The notes beneath the pieces are model-generated. The model had not been told where the DNA came from and searched no databases. It worked only from the letters and a program-made list of their open reading frames with translations. The position numbers and the translations under genes were made by a program. From Herbidospora galbida (GTDB lineage: Bacteria; Actinomycetota; Actinomycetes; Streptosporangiales; Streptosporangiaceae), in assembly GCF_005233835.1 (NCBI RefSeq), contig NZ_SZQA01000003.1:1-64000 (forward strand): a stretch of DNA of 64,000 nt, given 5' to 3'. Shown here piece by piece: positions 15,644-23,084 of the stretch (position 1 is its first letter; each line of letters opens with the position of its first letter).

Positions 15644-15958
15644 TCAGTGGGGCCGCAGGACGCCGGAGCGGATGAGGGCCATCTCCGCCTCGAGGACGGC
15701 TCGGCGAAGTTCTCGCGGAGTGGCGGCGGTGACGACGAGGGGCTTGTCGACCGGCCACTGGGCCATCGCGCAGAACTCGCGCTGCCAGGTCAGCCAGATC
15801 ACCAGCCAACCCGCGTGTTCGCGGTTGAGTTCGTCGGCGAACTGATGCCCTGTGTAGTGGTCGATACGGCGATCTCGACGGGCGGAGCGAGATGAGCCCA
15901 GGTGGTGGCTGCCCTTGGGCCGCCGAAAACGCTCGATGGCTTTCCGCAGCAGCGTCAC
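15644..15958 (-). CDS. Hypothetical 104-residue protein coupled to a Cys/His-rich protein
   Basis: The protein is basic at the N-terminus (MTLLRKAIERFRRPKG). A central segment with LVIWLTWQREFCAMAQWPV is followed by an acidic helical tail (ELRRAVLEAEMALIRSGV). Its ATG overlaps the stop of the preceding gene by four bases (ATGA, 15955-15958), so translation is coupled. I do not recognise a family. It lies 167 bases upstream of the epimerase operon on the same strand. Confidence 0.6.
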   Translation of the reverse strand: MTLLRKAIERFRRPKGSHHLGSSRSARRDRRIDHYTGHQFADELNREHAGWLVIWLTWQREFCAMAQWPVDKPLVVTAATPRELRRAVLEAEMALIRSGVLRPH

Positions 15959-16569
15959 GACGCATGCTCCTCGCGAGCCCGCTCGGCTACCTGCTCCTGC
16001 CGGTTGATCTCTCTGGCCAGCGCGGCCAGGTCATCGGCGTCGACAGCGGAATCGGCACCCGCGTCCCTGGCAGCCTCGTCGAAGGCTTCCTTCCGCCAGG
16101 CCCACAAACGGCCGACATCGCTGGTCAGGTACCTCCATGTCTCGGGCACCTCGGGCGTGGGGCTGAGCATGGCGCGGACCTCCGGTGCGCGGAAGGAGAT
16201 GGAGGGGCGTCGCGTTCCTGGCTTGACGGGGCGGCTCGGGGGCCGGTGGGAAGTCGGCCGAGTACGGTCCACGCGACGACGCTGAGCGGGCACCAACGCG
16301 GGGGTCTCGTCCGAGGGACTGACAGTCGTGGGAACGGTCGGCTGGGGAAGCGGCTGCGGTCCGGCCGCACGACGGGCGGCGAGGCGCACGTCGGCCTGGT
16401 CGGGGCTCGGCGGGACGTAGTCGTGGTCGTGCTGGTGAGCGCATGCGTGTGCGTACGGGGCGTGGCCGCAGGTGCCACATCCGAGGGGCATGGGCATCGA
16501 TTGACCGAAGCAGACGCAGTTCTCCGACTGCGCAGTGCCTCGTTCGAGGGTCGCACTAGGGTTGGCCAC
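15955..16569 (-). CDS. Hypothetical protein with Cys/His-rich N-terminus
   Basis: A 204-residue protein starting at GTG, with GGAG nine bases upstream. The first 50 residues hold C18, C20, C31, C34, H36, H41, C43, H45, H47 and H49, a probable zinc- or metal-binding cluster. A Pro/Arg-rich linker follows (about 60-130), then a helical end with TWRYLTSDVGRLWAWRKEA and charged helices. No named family is recognised. It is coupled to the 104-residue gene and lies in the neighbourhood of the GntR-PP2C pair, on the opposite strand. Confidence 0.6.
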   Translation of the reverse strand: MANPSATLERGTAQSENCVCFGQSMPMPLGCGTCGHAPYAHACAHQHDHDYVPPSPDQADVRLAARRAAGPQPLPQPTVPTTVSPSDETPALVPAQRRRVDRTRPTSHRPPSRPVKPGTRRPSISFRAPEVRAMLSPTPEVPETWRYLTSDVGRLWAWRKEAFDEAARDAGADSAVDADDLAALAREINRQEQVAERAREEHAS

Positions 16570-16593
16570 GGGTCAGGGCTCCATCCTGATCAA

Positions 16594-16628
16594 GGGCTCG
16601 TTCGGTCGTTGCAGCGCCGGACGAGCCC
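16594..16628 (-). terminator. Hairpin between two minus-strand small genes
   Basis: Arms 16594-16605 (GGGCTCGTTCGG) and 16617-16628 pair over 12 positions with one G-T wobble and an 11-base loop. It lies after the 101-residue gene and just before the 204-residue gene on the minus strand. It is either a terminator or a leader structure. A related sequence (GCAGCGTCGAGCGAGCCCGC) occurs near 17175-17194. Confidence 0.45.
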
Positions 16629-16743
16629 GCCTTCGCGTGTTCTCCGTACAGGCGCAATTACGGAGAGTGACGAGTGAAGGCATGCTTGTAGACGGTCGAG
16701 TGCATGCGCTGGCTCGGTTGAGGTGAGGGTCTGGGGTTATGGG

Positions 16744-17049
16744 CTAAACGGCCGTGCCGGACATGATCCTTCGCCATAGGGCGTCGGCTTCTTTGCGGTC
16801 GGTCGGTGCGGTCTCAAGCTGTACGACGTTGAGGTGATCGCTCTGGTCGGTACGCCGGATCAGGTAGCTGCCACCGGCCATGAGCTGCTCGTACACAATC
16901 GGCTGGCAGTCGCAGGTCCAGGCGATCACATGCGGCTTGCGGGCGAACCGTTCCGCTGACTGCGCAGGTCGCCAGTGCACCTGCTCGGGTTCGACGCAGA
17001 AAGCCGGTGGGGGTGAGTGATGGTCACACGCGGACGGTTGCCCATTCAT
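16744..17049 (-). CDS. Hypothetical 101-residue protein divergent from GntR regulator
   Basis: The ATG at 17049 follows GAGGAAAGG, a good ribosome-binding site. The protein has Cys/His pairs near the N-terminus (ACDHH, FC) and a WTCDCQP motif, then a GGSYLIRRTDQ strand and a charged end. It may bind metal, but no family is recognised. It is transcribed away from the GntR-PP2C pair and shares its 294-base control region, so it is a plausible target of the GntR regulator. Confidence 0.6.
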   Translation of the reverse strand: MNGQPSACDHHSPPPAFCVEPEQVHWRPAQSAERFARKPHVIAWTCDCQPIVYEQLMAGGSYLIRRTDQSDHLNVVQLETAPTDRKEADALWRRIMSGTAV

Positions 17050-17264
17050 GGCCTTTCCTCGTGCTCGGCTGGGACCTGTCGTCGCTCGTCAATGGCCCGA
17101 GCTGAGGCGGGGGACTAAGGTTCGACGGGTCAGAAATGCCTTCCTGGTCGAAGATTCGCTCCGTCGCTGGCAGCGTCGAGCGAGCCCGCTCTCTACGGGG
17201 GTGCGCCTCATGAGCTGACCGTCATCCGTATCAGCCTGGGGTTACTCGAGCGTTCCATGAGGCG

Positions 17265-17322
17265 ATTGTCTTGGGACTATAGTCGGACCTCGCCACCCTG
17301 CTGTCAATTATCCCAAGACAAT
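17265..17322. promoter_or_regulatory. 12-bp inverted repeat, candidate GntR operator
   Basis: ATTGTCTTGGGA (17265-17276) and its exact complement TCCCAAGACAAT (17311-17322) flank a 34-base spacer. A TATAGT (17279-17284) that could be a -10 follows the left arm. The right arm ends 21 bases before the GTG of the GntR gene. Autoregulation through two half-operators is the likely role. Confidence 0.6.
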
Positions 17323-17343
17323 TTCGGTAGAAGATAGGGTTGT

Positions 17344-18141
17344 GTGATGGCCGTGCACTCGCGTTACCTGGACCTCGCCGCGCAGATCCGAGCACGGATC
17401 GAAACAGGGGAGTGGGAACCAGGAGCCAAGCTTCCTCGTCTGGACGACTTCGCATCGGAGTACGGCGCCAACAGGGACACGGTCGGCCGGGCGATCGGCG
17501 TGCTGGAGTCGGAGGGTTTCGTCTGGGCTGTTCAAGGCCGGGGGATCATCGTCCGGCACGGCATGATGCGGTTGCGCAGACCGCGAGGGAACCTCGTGAA
17601 GCGGAACGTCGCTGCCGACGGTCCTGGCTACTCCTTCCCCTCGGCGTCGGGCCAAGAGGTATGGAAGCACCACGTTCCGGCCGCCACGTCGGTGGAGCCG
17701 CTGACCGATCCGAGGATCGCGAAGCTGCTGGGTGTCCCGGCAGGCAGCTCGGTGATGCGCAGGTTCCGGGTGACCGGGCCGGAATCCGAGCCGCCGTTCC
17801 AGATCAGCGTCTCGTGGATTCATCCGCGCGGGGTTGAGGACACTCCGGAGATCGGCGCCGCTGCGACCGGTCCCGGTGAATGGCTGCATCGGCTGGAGAA
17901 GGCCGGCCACTGGCCCATCAGCTGGATGGAGATTCACCGGGCTCGAATGCCGACGAAGGACGAGGCGGCCCTGCTGGAGATCCCCACCAGCCTGCCTGTG
18001 CTGGAGATCGTGCGCGTGGGGACCTCGGGAGGGGACGGCAAGCCCATCGAGGTGACCGAGTCCATCGTGGCCAGCGACCGCGTGGAGACCGTCCATGTTC
18101 TCCATCGCGATGAGTCGGCCCAGGAAGCGGGTGAACGATGA
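17344..18141 (+). CDS. GntR family regulator with UTRA domain
   Basis: A 265-residue regulator. Residues about 8-75 form the GntR winged helix (YLDLAAQIRARIETGEW, PGAKLP, NRDTVGRAIGVLESEGF, VQGRGIIV). A UTRA/HutC-type ligand domain fills about 100-255. It starts at GTG 17344, or at the adjacent ATG 17347. Its end overlaps the next gene by ATGA, so the phosphatase is translationally coupled. A perfect inverted repeat upstream is the likely operator. The ligand is unknown. Confidence 0.88.
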   Translation: MMAVHSRYLDLAAQIRARIETGEWEPGAKLPRLDDFASEYGANRDTVGRAIGVLESEGFVWAVQGRGIIVRHGMMRLRRPRGNLVKRNVAADGPGYSFPSASGQEVWKHHVPAATSVEPLTDPRIAKLLGVPAGSSVMRRFRVTGPESEPPFQISVSWIHPRGVEDTPEIGAAATGPGEWLHRLEKAGHWPISWMEIHRARMPTKDEAALLEIPTSLPVLEIVRVGTSGGDGKPIEVTESIVASDRVETVHVLHRDESAQEAGER

Positions 18142-18863
18142 GTCTCATCGTCACAGCCGCCGCTCGAACTCATGTAGGTCGGGTCCGTCGGCGGAATGAA
18201 GACTCATTCTACTGCGGCCGGTCGTTGTTCGCCGTCGCTGACGGGCTCGGTGGCCACGTCGCGGGTGACGTTGCGAGCAACACGGTTATCGACGCCCTGC
18301 GGCCGTACGACAAAGAGACCGCAGCCGCGGATCTGCTCACCGTCCTGGGGCGGATGGTCTTCAAGGCGAACCAGGCGCTGCGCGAGAAGGTCGAAGCCGA
18401 GCCCGAGGCCGCGGGGATGGGAACCACGCTGGTGGCGATGCTGCTAAGCGGGTCGACGGCGGCGCTGGCGAACATCGGCGACTCTCGCGCGTACCTGCTT
18501 CGTGACGGCGACGACGCTGACGGCAAGCCCGAGGCGATCCCGATCACCGAGGATCACGTCTATGGCAACTTGGTCTCCGACGCCGACGACGTGCCCAACC
18601 TTCCGCCGAAGATGTCCCGTTTCCTCGACGGCCGGGCCGATGGCCGCTCACCCGACTTGAACATCCGTGAGATGCAGGCCGGGGACCGGTTCCTGCTGTG
18701 CTCAGATGGATTGAGTGCGGTGGTCCCTCCGGATCTCATTCTTGAGGCTCTGCGTTCATCGACCGATCCGGGTGACGCGGCCGATCAGCTTGTCTCGCTG
18801 GCGGTCGATCATGGCGGTCCTGACAACATCACCGTGATCATTATTGATGTGCGCGAGGCCTGA
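18138..18863 (+). CDS. PP2C family serine/threonine phosphatase
   Basis: A 241-residue single-domain PPM phosphatase. It contains the metal-binding and catalytic motifs in order: RRRNEDSFYCG, FAVADGLGGHVAGDVAS, GMGTTLVAM, NIGDSRAYLLRDG, FLLCSDGLS and GGPDNITVIIID. The length is normal for PstP-type catalytic domains, but it has no membrane anchor, so it acts in the cytosol. The start overlaps the GntR stop by four bases. The pair may dephosphorylate a regulator or kinase target under GntR control; no kinase gene is nearby. Confidence 0.9.
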   Translation: MSLIVTAAARTHVGRVRRRNEDSFYCGRSLFAVADGLGGHVAGDVASNTVIDALRPYDKETAAADLLTVLGRMVFKANQALREKVEAEPEAAGMGTTLVAMLLSGSTAALANIGDSRAYLLRDGDDADGKPEAIPITEDHVYGNLVSDADDVPNLPPKMSRFLDGRADGRSPDLNIREMQAGDRFLLCSDGLSAVVPPDLILEALRSSTDPGDAADQLVSLAVDHGGPDNITVIIIDVREA

Positions 18864-19256
18864 CCGGCTCGTTCTCCGTAAGAACATTCGCCTCGCCGGC
18901 GGGCAGGTTCCGGAATGGGAGGGGCCGTCGCCGTGTGACAGGGGAGGTGGGCGGGGACGGCCGTCGCGGCGGCAGACGGGTTGGTCGGTGCCTCCGCCGC
19001 ACTGGCCGCTGGAGAAATGACAGGTGTACACACTTCGCAGGGGCAGTCGAGCAGATGGCGTGCAGGTGGCGACATCACAGAACGTGTGCACGGCGTGTTT
19101 TGGCCATGGGGCGGGTGCGCGGCTTAATGATCATGGTCTGTTCCGTGGCTGTTCCGTGGAAGGCCGGAAGATAGCCAAAGAAGATGGAAGCGTCCGACAA
19201 GCGTTTGCCCTGCTCACAAGCTTGATCGAGGACTCTTGCCAGGTGATCGATTCCCG
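18864..19256. other. Gap after the PP2C gene, no gene supported
   Basis: Several short frames cross this stretch on both strands, but none has a good start site or a recognisable motif. It leads into an acyl-CoA dehydrogenase tail and reads as decaying DNA. Confidence 0.4.
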
Positions 19257-19334
19257 ATGAAAAGATCACCCAGATCTACGAGGGGACGAACCAGACTCAT
19301 CGGATGGTGATGGCTCGTCGGATTCTTAAGTAGG
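19257..19334 (+). pseudogene. Acyl-CoA dehydrogenase C-terminal remnant
   Basis: The frame ending at the TAG 19332-19334 reads KITQIYEGTNQTHRMVMARR then ILK. This is the near-invariant C-terminus of acyl-CoA dehydrogenases (KITQIYEGTNQI.R.VMAR). Nothing of the other 350 or so residues is present upstream. It is the 3' scar of a deleted gene. Confidence 0.75.
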
Positions 19335-19354
19335 GCCTGAGCATCGCAGCTCTA

Positions 19355-20358
19355 TTAGAAGTGGGCGCCAGCGGGTGGTGTCCAAACACTCGGAAGTAAC
19401 TCTGTCGCCTGCTCATAGGCCCGCTTGAGAGTGGTGTGCCGGAGGGCCGAGGTTGCGCCGGTCTGGGCCATGAGTACTTCGCGCAAGGGATGAAGGGACT
19501 CGATGAGGTCGTTGTTGCGCTGTTCGAGCCACGGCATCCACGTCTCATGGGGGGCTCGATCCTGTTTCGCCTGGTTGCAGGACACGCAGGACAGGACCAG
19601 GTACCAGACCGCATCGACGTCGGGGCCGCTCCAGCTGCGGGTGAGCAGCTTCCAGGGAAGGACGTGCTCCACGATAGGTGTGGTTGTCGCCATGATCTGG
19701 TCGCAGTAGGCGCAGCGGCCGTCCCGGTATCCGTTGAGAGCGGCGACAACTCCGGTGACGCTCTTTCGGCGCCGCTTGGTCTGGAGCATCAGGTGCTGGG
19801 TTTCGGGGTCGTAGATCAGCAAGGGGCCCAGTACGCCGTCGGAGATGCCGGTGGCCCACGCCGTCTCCACCAGTCGCCAGCGGGCGGCGGTCTCGGCGTC
19901 GAGGTTCTGGGCGTGTACCGATCGGGCGATTTCCACCAGTTCTTCACGCAGTGCCAGGCCGGGGTTAGCGGTGTTCTTGCGCTGGTCTTCGTAGTAGCGC
20001 ACCGGCGCCTGGTCGCGGCCGAGCCGAGAAAGGCGTCGATGACGTTGTTGAAGCCGAGCTGGACGGTTCGCCGATGCAGCGTGTCACGGTCGGGTTCGCC
20101 GGCGTTGAAGGCGCGGCAGGCATCGAGGAACTTACTGCTCGCCGAGGTGCCCTGGCGAGGCTGGCGCTGAAGGGCTTCGCAGAGCAGTTCGGCGTAGCGG
20201 GGCGCCAGCTCTTCGAGAGTGACGTGGTCGCGGCCGGTGGCGGCGACTTCCAGCAGGGTCGCGCCGAAGGCGAATTTGTAGGTGGCCGAGTTGGCGCCGT
20301 ACAGCACGATGGCGCGCCATACGCTCTCACCGGTGACCACGCCGCGTCGGTAATCCAC
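19355..20358 (-). pseudogene. HNH endonuclease family gene split by a frameshift
   Basis: Two frames join into one protein of about 334 residues. The N-terminal half reads VDYRRGVVTGESVWRAIV and NSATYKFAFGATLLE from the GTG at 20358. The C-terminal half holds the HNH nuclease: CAYCDQ, VEHVLPWK, and CVSCNQAKQDR with a second Cys pair. Restoring one C near 20017-20020 gives LGSARDQAPVRYYEDQ across the join, so a single-base deletion (or sequencing error) broke the frame. A GATACT -10 box ends six bases before the GTG, suggesting a leaderless mRNA. It is divergent from an NTP pyrophosphohydrolase gene, with both promoters in about 50 bases. Small HNH proteins of this kind often belong to defence or mobile loci. 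Confidence 0.7.
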
Positions 20359-20406
20359 AGGCGCAGTATCGGGCAGAATGGTGACATCCTGAGCCAGGAG
20401 CAGACG
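20359..20406. promoter_or_regulatory. Overlapping divergent promoters
   Basis: The bases 20365-20370 read AGTATC on + and GATACT on -. This gives the HNH gene a -10 six bases from its GTG. CAGTAT (20364-20369) is a possible -10 for the rightward gene. An AGGAG ribosome-binding site (20396-20400) serves the rightward gene. Confidence 0.45.
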
Positions 20407-20772
20407 ATCATCTACGGCAAGCTGGTCCGAGACCGCATCCCGGAGATCATCGAGACTGAGGGATCGAAGGCCAAGGTGCGAGTCCTCGACGAGTCGGAGC
20501 CGGTCTCCGCGCTGACGGCCAAGCTCGTCGAAGAGGCCGAGGAACTGCGCCAAGCCCCACCCGGCGATCGCCTGGGCGAGCTGGCCGACGTCTACGAGGT
20601 ACTGGCTGCGCTGGTCGGGACGCTCGGACTCACCGACGAGCAGGTCCAGGAAACGGCACGTCTCAAGCGGACTGAGCGGGGTGGATTCAGCCGCCGCCTG
20701 TGGCTTGAGGAAGTGTCATCAGTTCAGTGGGGCTTATCCGCCCTTCCCTCTCAGTTAGATGATCATAGATGA
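20407..20772 (+). CDS. MazG-like NTP pyrophosphohydrolase
   Basis: The protein begins (I)IYGKLVRDRIPEIIE and continues with KLVEEAEELRQA and GELADVYEVLAAL. These are the acidic helices that bind Mg and NTP in the all-alpha MazG/phosphoribosyl-ATP pyrophosphatase superfamily. It should hydrolyse non-canonical or surplus NTPs in the cytosol. The expected start codon is ATC: AGGAG lies six bases before ATC-ATC (20407-20412), exactly where homologues have their Met, and no in-frame ATG, GTG or TTG occurs upstream near it. CTG at 20389 is an alternative. It ends near the tRNA scar, and a defence-related role with the HNH gene is possible but unproven. Confidence 0.7.
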   Translation: MIYGKLVRDRIPEIIETEGSKAKVRVLDESEPVSALTAKLVEEAEELRQAPPGDRLGELADVYEVLAALVGTLGLTDEQVQETARLKRTERGGFSRRLWLEEVSSVQWGLSALPSQLDDHR

Positions 20773-20950
20773 TCAGGGGTGGACCTCATCAACCTCAGTG
20801 GCTCCATTGCGATGGGGCGACCTGTAGCGGACGCCGGCATCGCAACTCGGGTGGTCTAGGGGTGCGACCCATCCGCGACATGATCTTGTAAGTTTTGCAG
20901 GCCCTCTAGCCGTAGTGCCAGGTCAGAGTAAGCGTTGACAGCAATCAACA

Positions 20951-21013
20951 GTGGTCTTGAAAATCGCTAGGGGCGGTGACGTTCCTCGTGGGTTCGAATC
21001 CCACGCTCTCCGC
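20951..21013 (+). pseudogene. 3' fragment of tRNA-Ser (anticodon UGA)
   Basis: The sequence has an anticodon arm with loop CTTGAAA (anticodon TGA), a long class-II variable arm, a perfect T arm (GTGGG-TTCGAAT-CCCAC) and an acceptor 3' strand ending CTCTCCGC. The 5' acceptor strand and D arm are absent upstream. It is the part of a tRNA gene normally duplicated by integrative elements, so I read it as an attachment-site scar. Confidence 0.75.
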
Positions 21014-21146
21014 TCAGCTTGGAAAACGTGGTCTGACCTGCCCTCGACGGCCTAGCACGGGCGTGCAACGGATCGCAGAAATAGAACTCGACGCGGACCC
21101 TGCGCTGACAACCCAGTTCGCCTGGCTCATCAGGCAGGGCCGCAGG

Positions 21147-21746
21147 TCACCGTCCCAGAGTGCGATACCGGAGGAGCACGACACCGTTTCCGAAGCGGCG
21201 TTCGTCGATGAGTTCGAGGTTGGCGCGCGCGTCGGTCGGTAGGGCCGGCTTTCCCCTGCCAATGAAAGTGGGCCAGACGTACAGCTGGCACTCGTCGACC
21301 AGGCCGGCCTTCAACGCCTGGGACGCGAGATTCGCACCCCCCACGGTGATGTCGCTGTCGGCCGCGGCCTTCAATTCGCGTACTGCGGTGGGGTCGAAGT
21401 GGCGTTCGATTCGGGTGTTGGCGGTCGGCGCGGTGGTCAGCGTCGTGGAGTAGACGACCTTGTTCGCTGTCTGCCAGGCCTTCGCGAGGGCGGCCATGGG
21501 GTCGGACTGTGCCGCCAGCGTGGCGTCGGTCTCCCATACGGCCATGGATTCGTAGAGGCGCCGCCCGTACAGGAACGTGCCGGCGGATTGCAGGAGTTCT
21601 GTGTGGGACCGGAACAGCTCGGCGTCACCCGGGCCGAAGTCGAAGGCGCCACGCTCGTCCTCGATGTAGCCGTCAAGAGACATGTTGGTCGCGTAAATCA
21701 GCTTGGTGAACGCCTCGCTGGGGCCTGCCAGGTGCGGAGTTTCCAT
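21147..21746 (-). CDS. Dihydrofolate reductase family protein (RibD C-terminal fold)
   Basis: A 199-residue protein with KLIYATNMSLDGYIEDERG, GRRLYESMAVWE, DPMAALAKAWQTANKVVYS, DITVGGANLASQALKAGLVD and GRGKPALP. These are the typical motifs of the DHFR-like NADPH reductases found beside ArsR-type regulators. The substrate is unknown. The ATG at 21746 overlaps the stop of the ArsR gene by one base (TAATG), so both come from one transcript. A longer frame to 21902 overlaps ArsR and is not favoured. Confidence 0.85.
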   Translation of the reverse strand: METPHLAGPSEAFTKLIYATNMSLDGYIEDERGAFDFGPGDAELFRSHTELLQSAGTFLYGRRLYESMAVWETDATLAAQSDPMAALAKAWQTANKVVYSTTLTTAPTANTRIERHFDPTAVRELKAAADSDITVGGANLASQALKAGLVDECQLYVWPTFIGRGKPALPTDARANLELIDERRFGNGVVLLRYRTLGR

Positions 21747-22102
21747 TAGAGCTCCCGGTTGTCGGGGATCCGGTCCGTTGCGCGTTCGGCGGCCTGCACT
21801 GGGGCGAGGCGGGTGAGGGACGAGTCCCAGAAGCGCCGGTAGCGATCGATCCAGTCGGCCGCGTCGCGCAGTGGGGCGGCCTGGAGGCGGCTCCCGCGCC
21901 ACTTGCCCGACCGTGTTCGCGAGATGAGCGCGGCGCGCTCGAGCACCTTCAGGTGTCGGGACACCGCCGGCATCGAGATGGAGAGGGGCGCGGTCAGCTC
22001 GGTGACGGTGGCGTCGTGTTCGGCCAGCGCGAGGAGGATGGCCCGTCGAGTCGGGTCTGCGAGCGCTGAGAACACCGCGCTGAGCTGGTCGGTGTCGGCC
22101 AT
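21746..22102 (-). CDS. ArsR family repressor
   Basis: A 118-residue winged-helix protein with MADTDQLSAVFSALADPTRR, AILLALAEHDATVTELTAPL, SMPAVSRHLKVLERAALISR and SGKWRGSRLQAAPL. It is the type lacking metal-binding cysteines and usually paired with a DHFR-like or SRPBCC gene, which fits the coupled downstream gene. A 10-bp perfect palindrome 12 bases upstream is its probable operator. Confidence 0.9.
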   Translation of the reverse strand: MADTDQLSAVFSALADPTRRAILLALAEHDATVTELTAPLSISMPAVSRHLKVLERAALISRTRSGKWRGSRLQAAPLRDAADWIDRYRRFWDSSLTRLAPVQAAERATDRIPDNREL

Positions 22103-22114
22103 CCGAAGCCTTCC

Positions 22115-22140
22115 TTCATTTAACCAACGTGTTAAATGAA
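22115..22140. promoter_or_regulatory. Palindromic operator for the ArsR gene
   Basis: TTCATTTAAC (22115-22124), six bases, then the exact complement GTTAAATGAA (22131-22140). It is AT-rich in a GC-rich setting and lies just before the ArsR start, so it is very probably the autoregulatory operator. Confidence 0.8.
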
Positions 22141-22160
22141 ATGGGACTCACGCTCTGCTG

Positions 22161-22908
22161 TCAAGGGAGCCGTAGCGTCGCCGCCGACTCCAGAGCGAGC
22201 GCGTGCACGAACGCCTGCGGCAGGTTTCCCCGATGTGTGACGTCGTACTCTTCGGCGTACAGCCCCGGTGGCCCGCAGGTGGCGCGGTTGCGTTCGAACA
22301 GGTGGGCCGCCCGGACCCTGTCCCCGCTCCGGTGAGCGGCGAGCGCGGCGACGAAGCCGCACAGCACGAAGGCGCCCTCGGCTTCGCCCAGCGGACGCCC
22401 GTCCTGCCGGTACCGGTAGAGGTATCCGTCCCGTTCGAGTTCGGCGTGGACGGCTGCGCGAGTGGCGACGATGCGGGGATCATCCAGCGGCAGAACGCCA
22501 CGTACCGCCGGGTTGAGCAGGGCCGCGTCGACGCGCGGATCGTCGAAGGCCCGCTGCCGGCGGCCCGAGGGGTGCAGGCCGTGCCGTGTGGTGGCGGCGA
22601 GGATGGCGTCGGCGAGGTCGTTCCACCGCCTGGCCTGACGGGAGGGCGCGGTGGTGGCGGCGGCCTTCAGCCCGGCGGCACAGGTCAGTGTGGAATGGAC
22701 CCAGTCCGCCCCACACACAGCGGGGATCGGTGGGGGTGACCGCATAGAGGCCTCCGCCGCCGAGGAGGTCCGCGAACACGGCCTCGCTGTCCCAGCGCGG
22801 GACGCAGAGCCATCCGATGTCGCCCACGGGCCGATGAGGGCGGCCTCGGTATCCGTCGGAGAGAAACGCGTATTGGCGCAGAGTCTGGGGAGTGAATCCA
22901 TTCTTCAT
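22161..22908 (-). pseudogene. Glycoside hydrolase family 15 gene with internal deletion
   Basis: From ATG 22908 the protein begins LRQYAFLSDGYRGRPHRPVG, then DIGWLCVPRWDSEAVF and LLGGGGLYAVTP, the usual N-terminus of a GH15 glucoamylase/trehalase-like enzyme. After about 70 residues the frame is lost. Another frame then gives the C-terminal end of the family (RWNDLADAILA, AFDDPRVDAALLNPAVRGVL, DGYLYRYRQDGRPLGEAEGA, NLPQAFVHALALESAA). Members are about 600 residues; here only about 245 codons remain, so the middle, including the catalytic (alpha/alpha)6 centre, is deleted. It is not functional. Confidence 0.75.
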
Positions 22909-23084
22909 CGAACCACTCCTTCGCCATCCGGTCCTACCCTGACCAGGGAAGACGGCGATTTCGCAGCCGCTCTCGCCCGGCGCAATGACAGCTTCAAATC
23001 GGACAAAAAGGGCGTGTAGCGCTGGGGTGGCCGGGTACGCCGCCGCGAATACGAGGTCAGGGCGAGAGCGAGGGGACGCTGCTG

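Noticed and set aside
18809-19078. Small minus-strand frame with a CPCEVC segment
   Set aside because: No ribosome-binding site, overlaps the PP2C 3' end, and no recognisable family.
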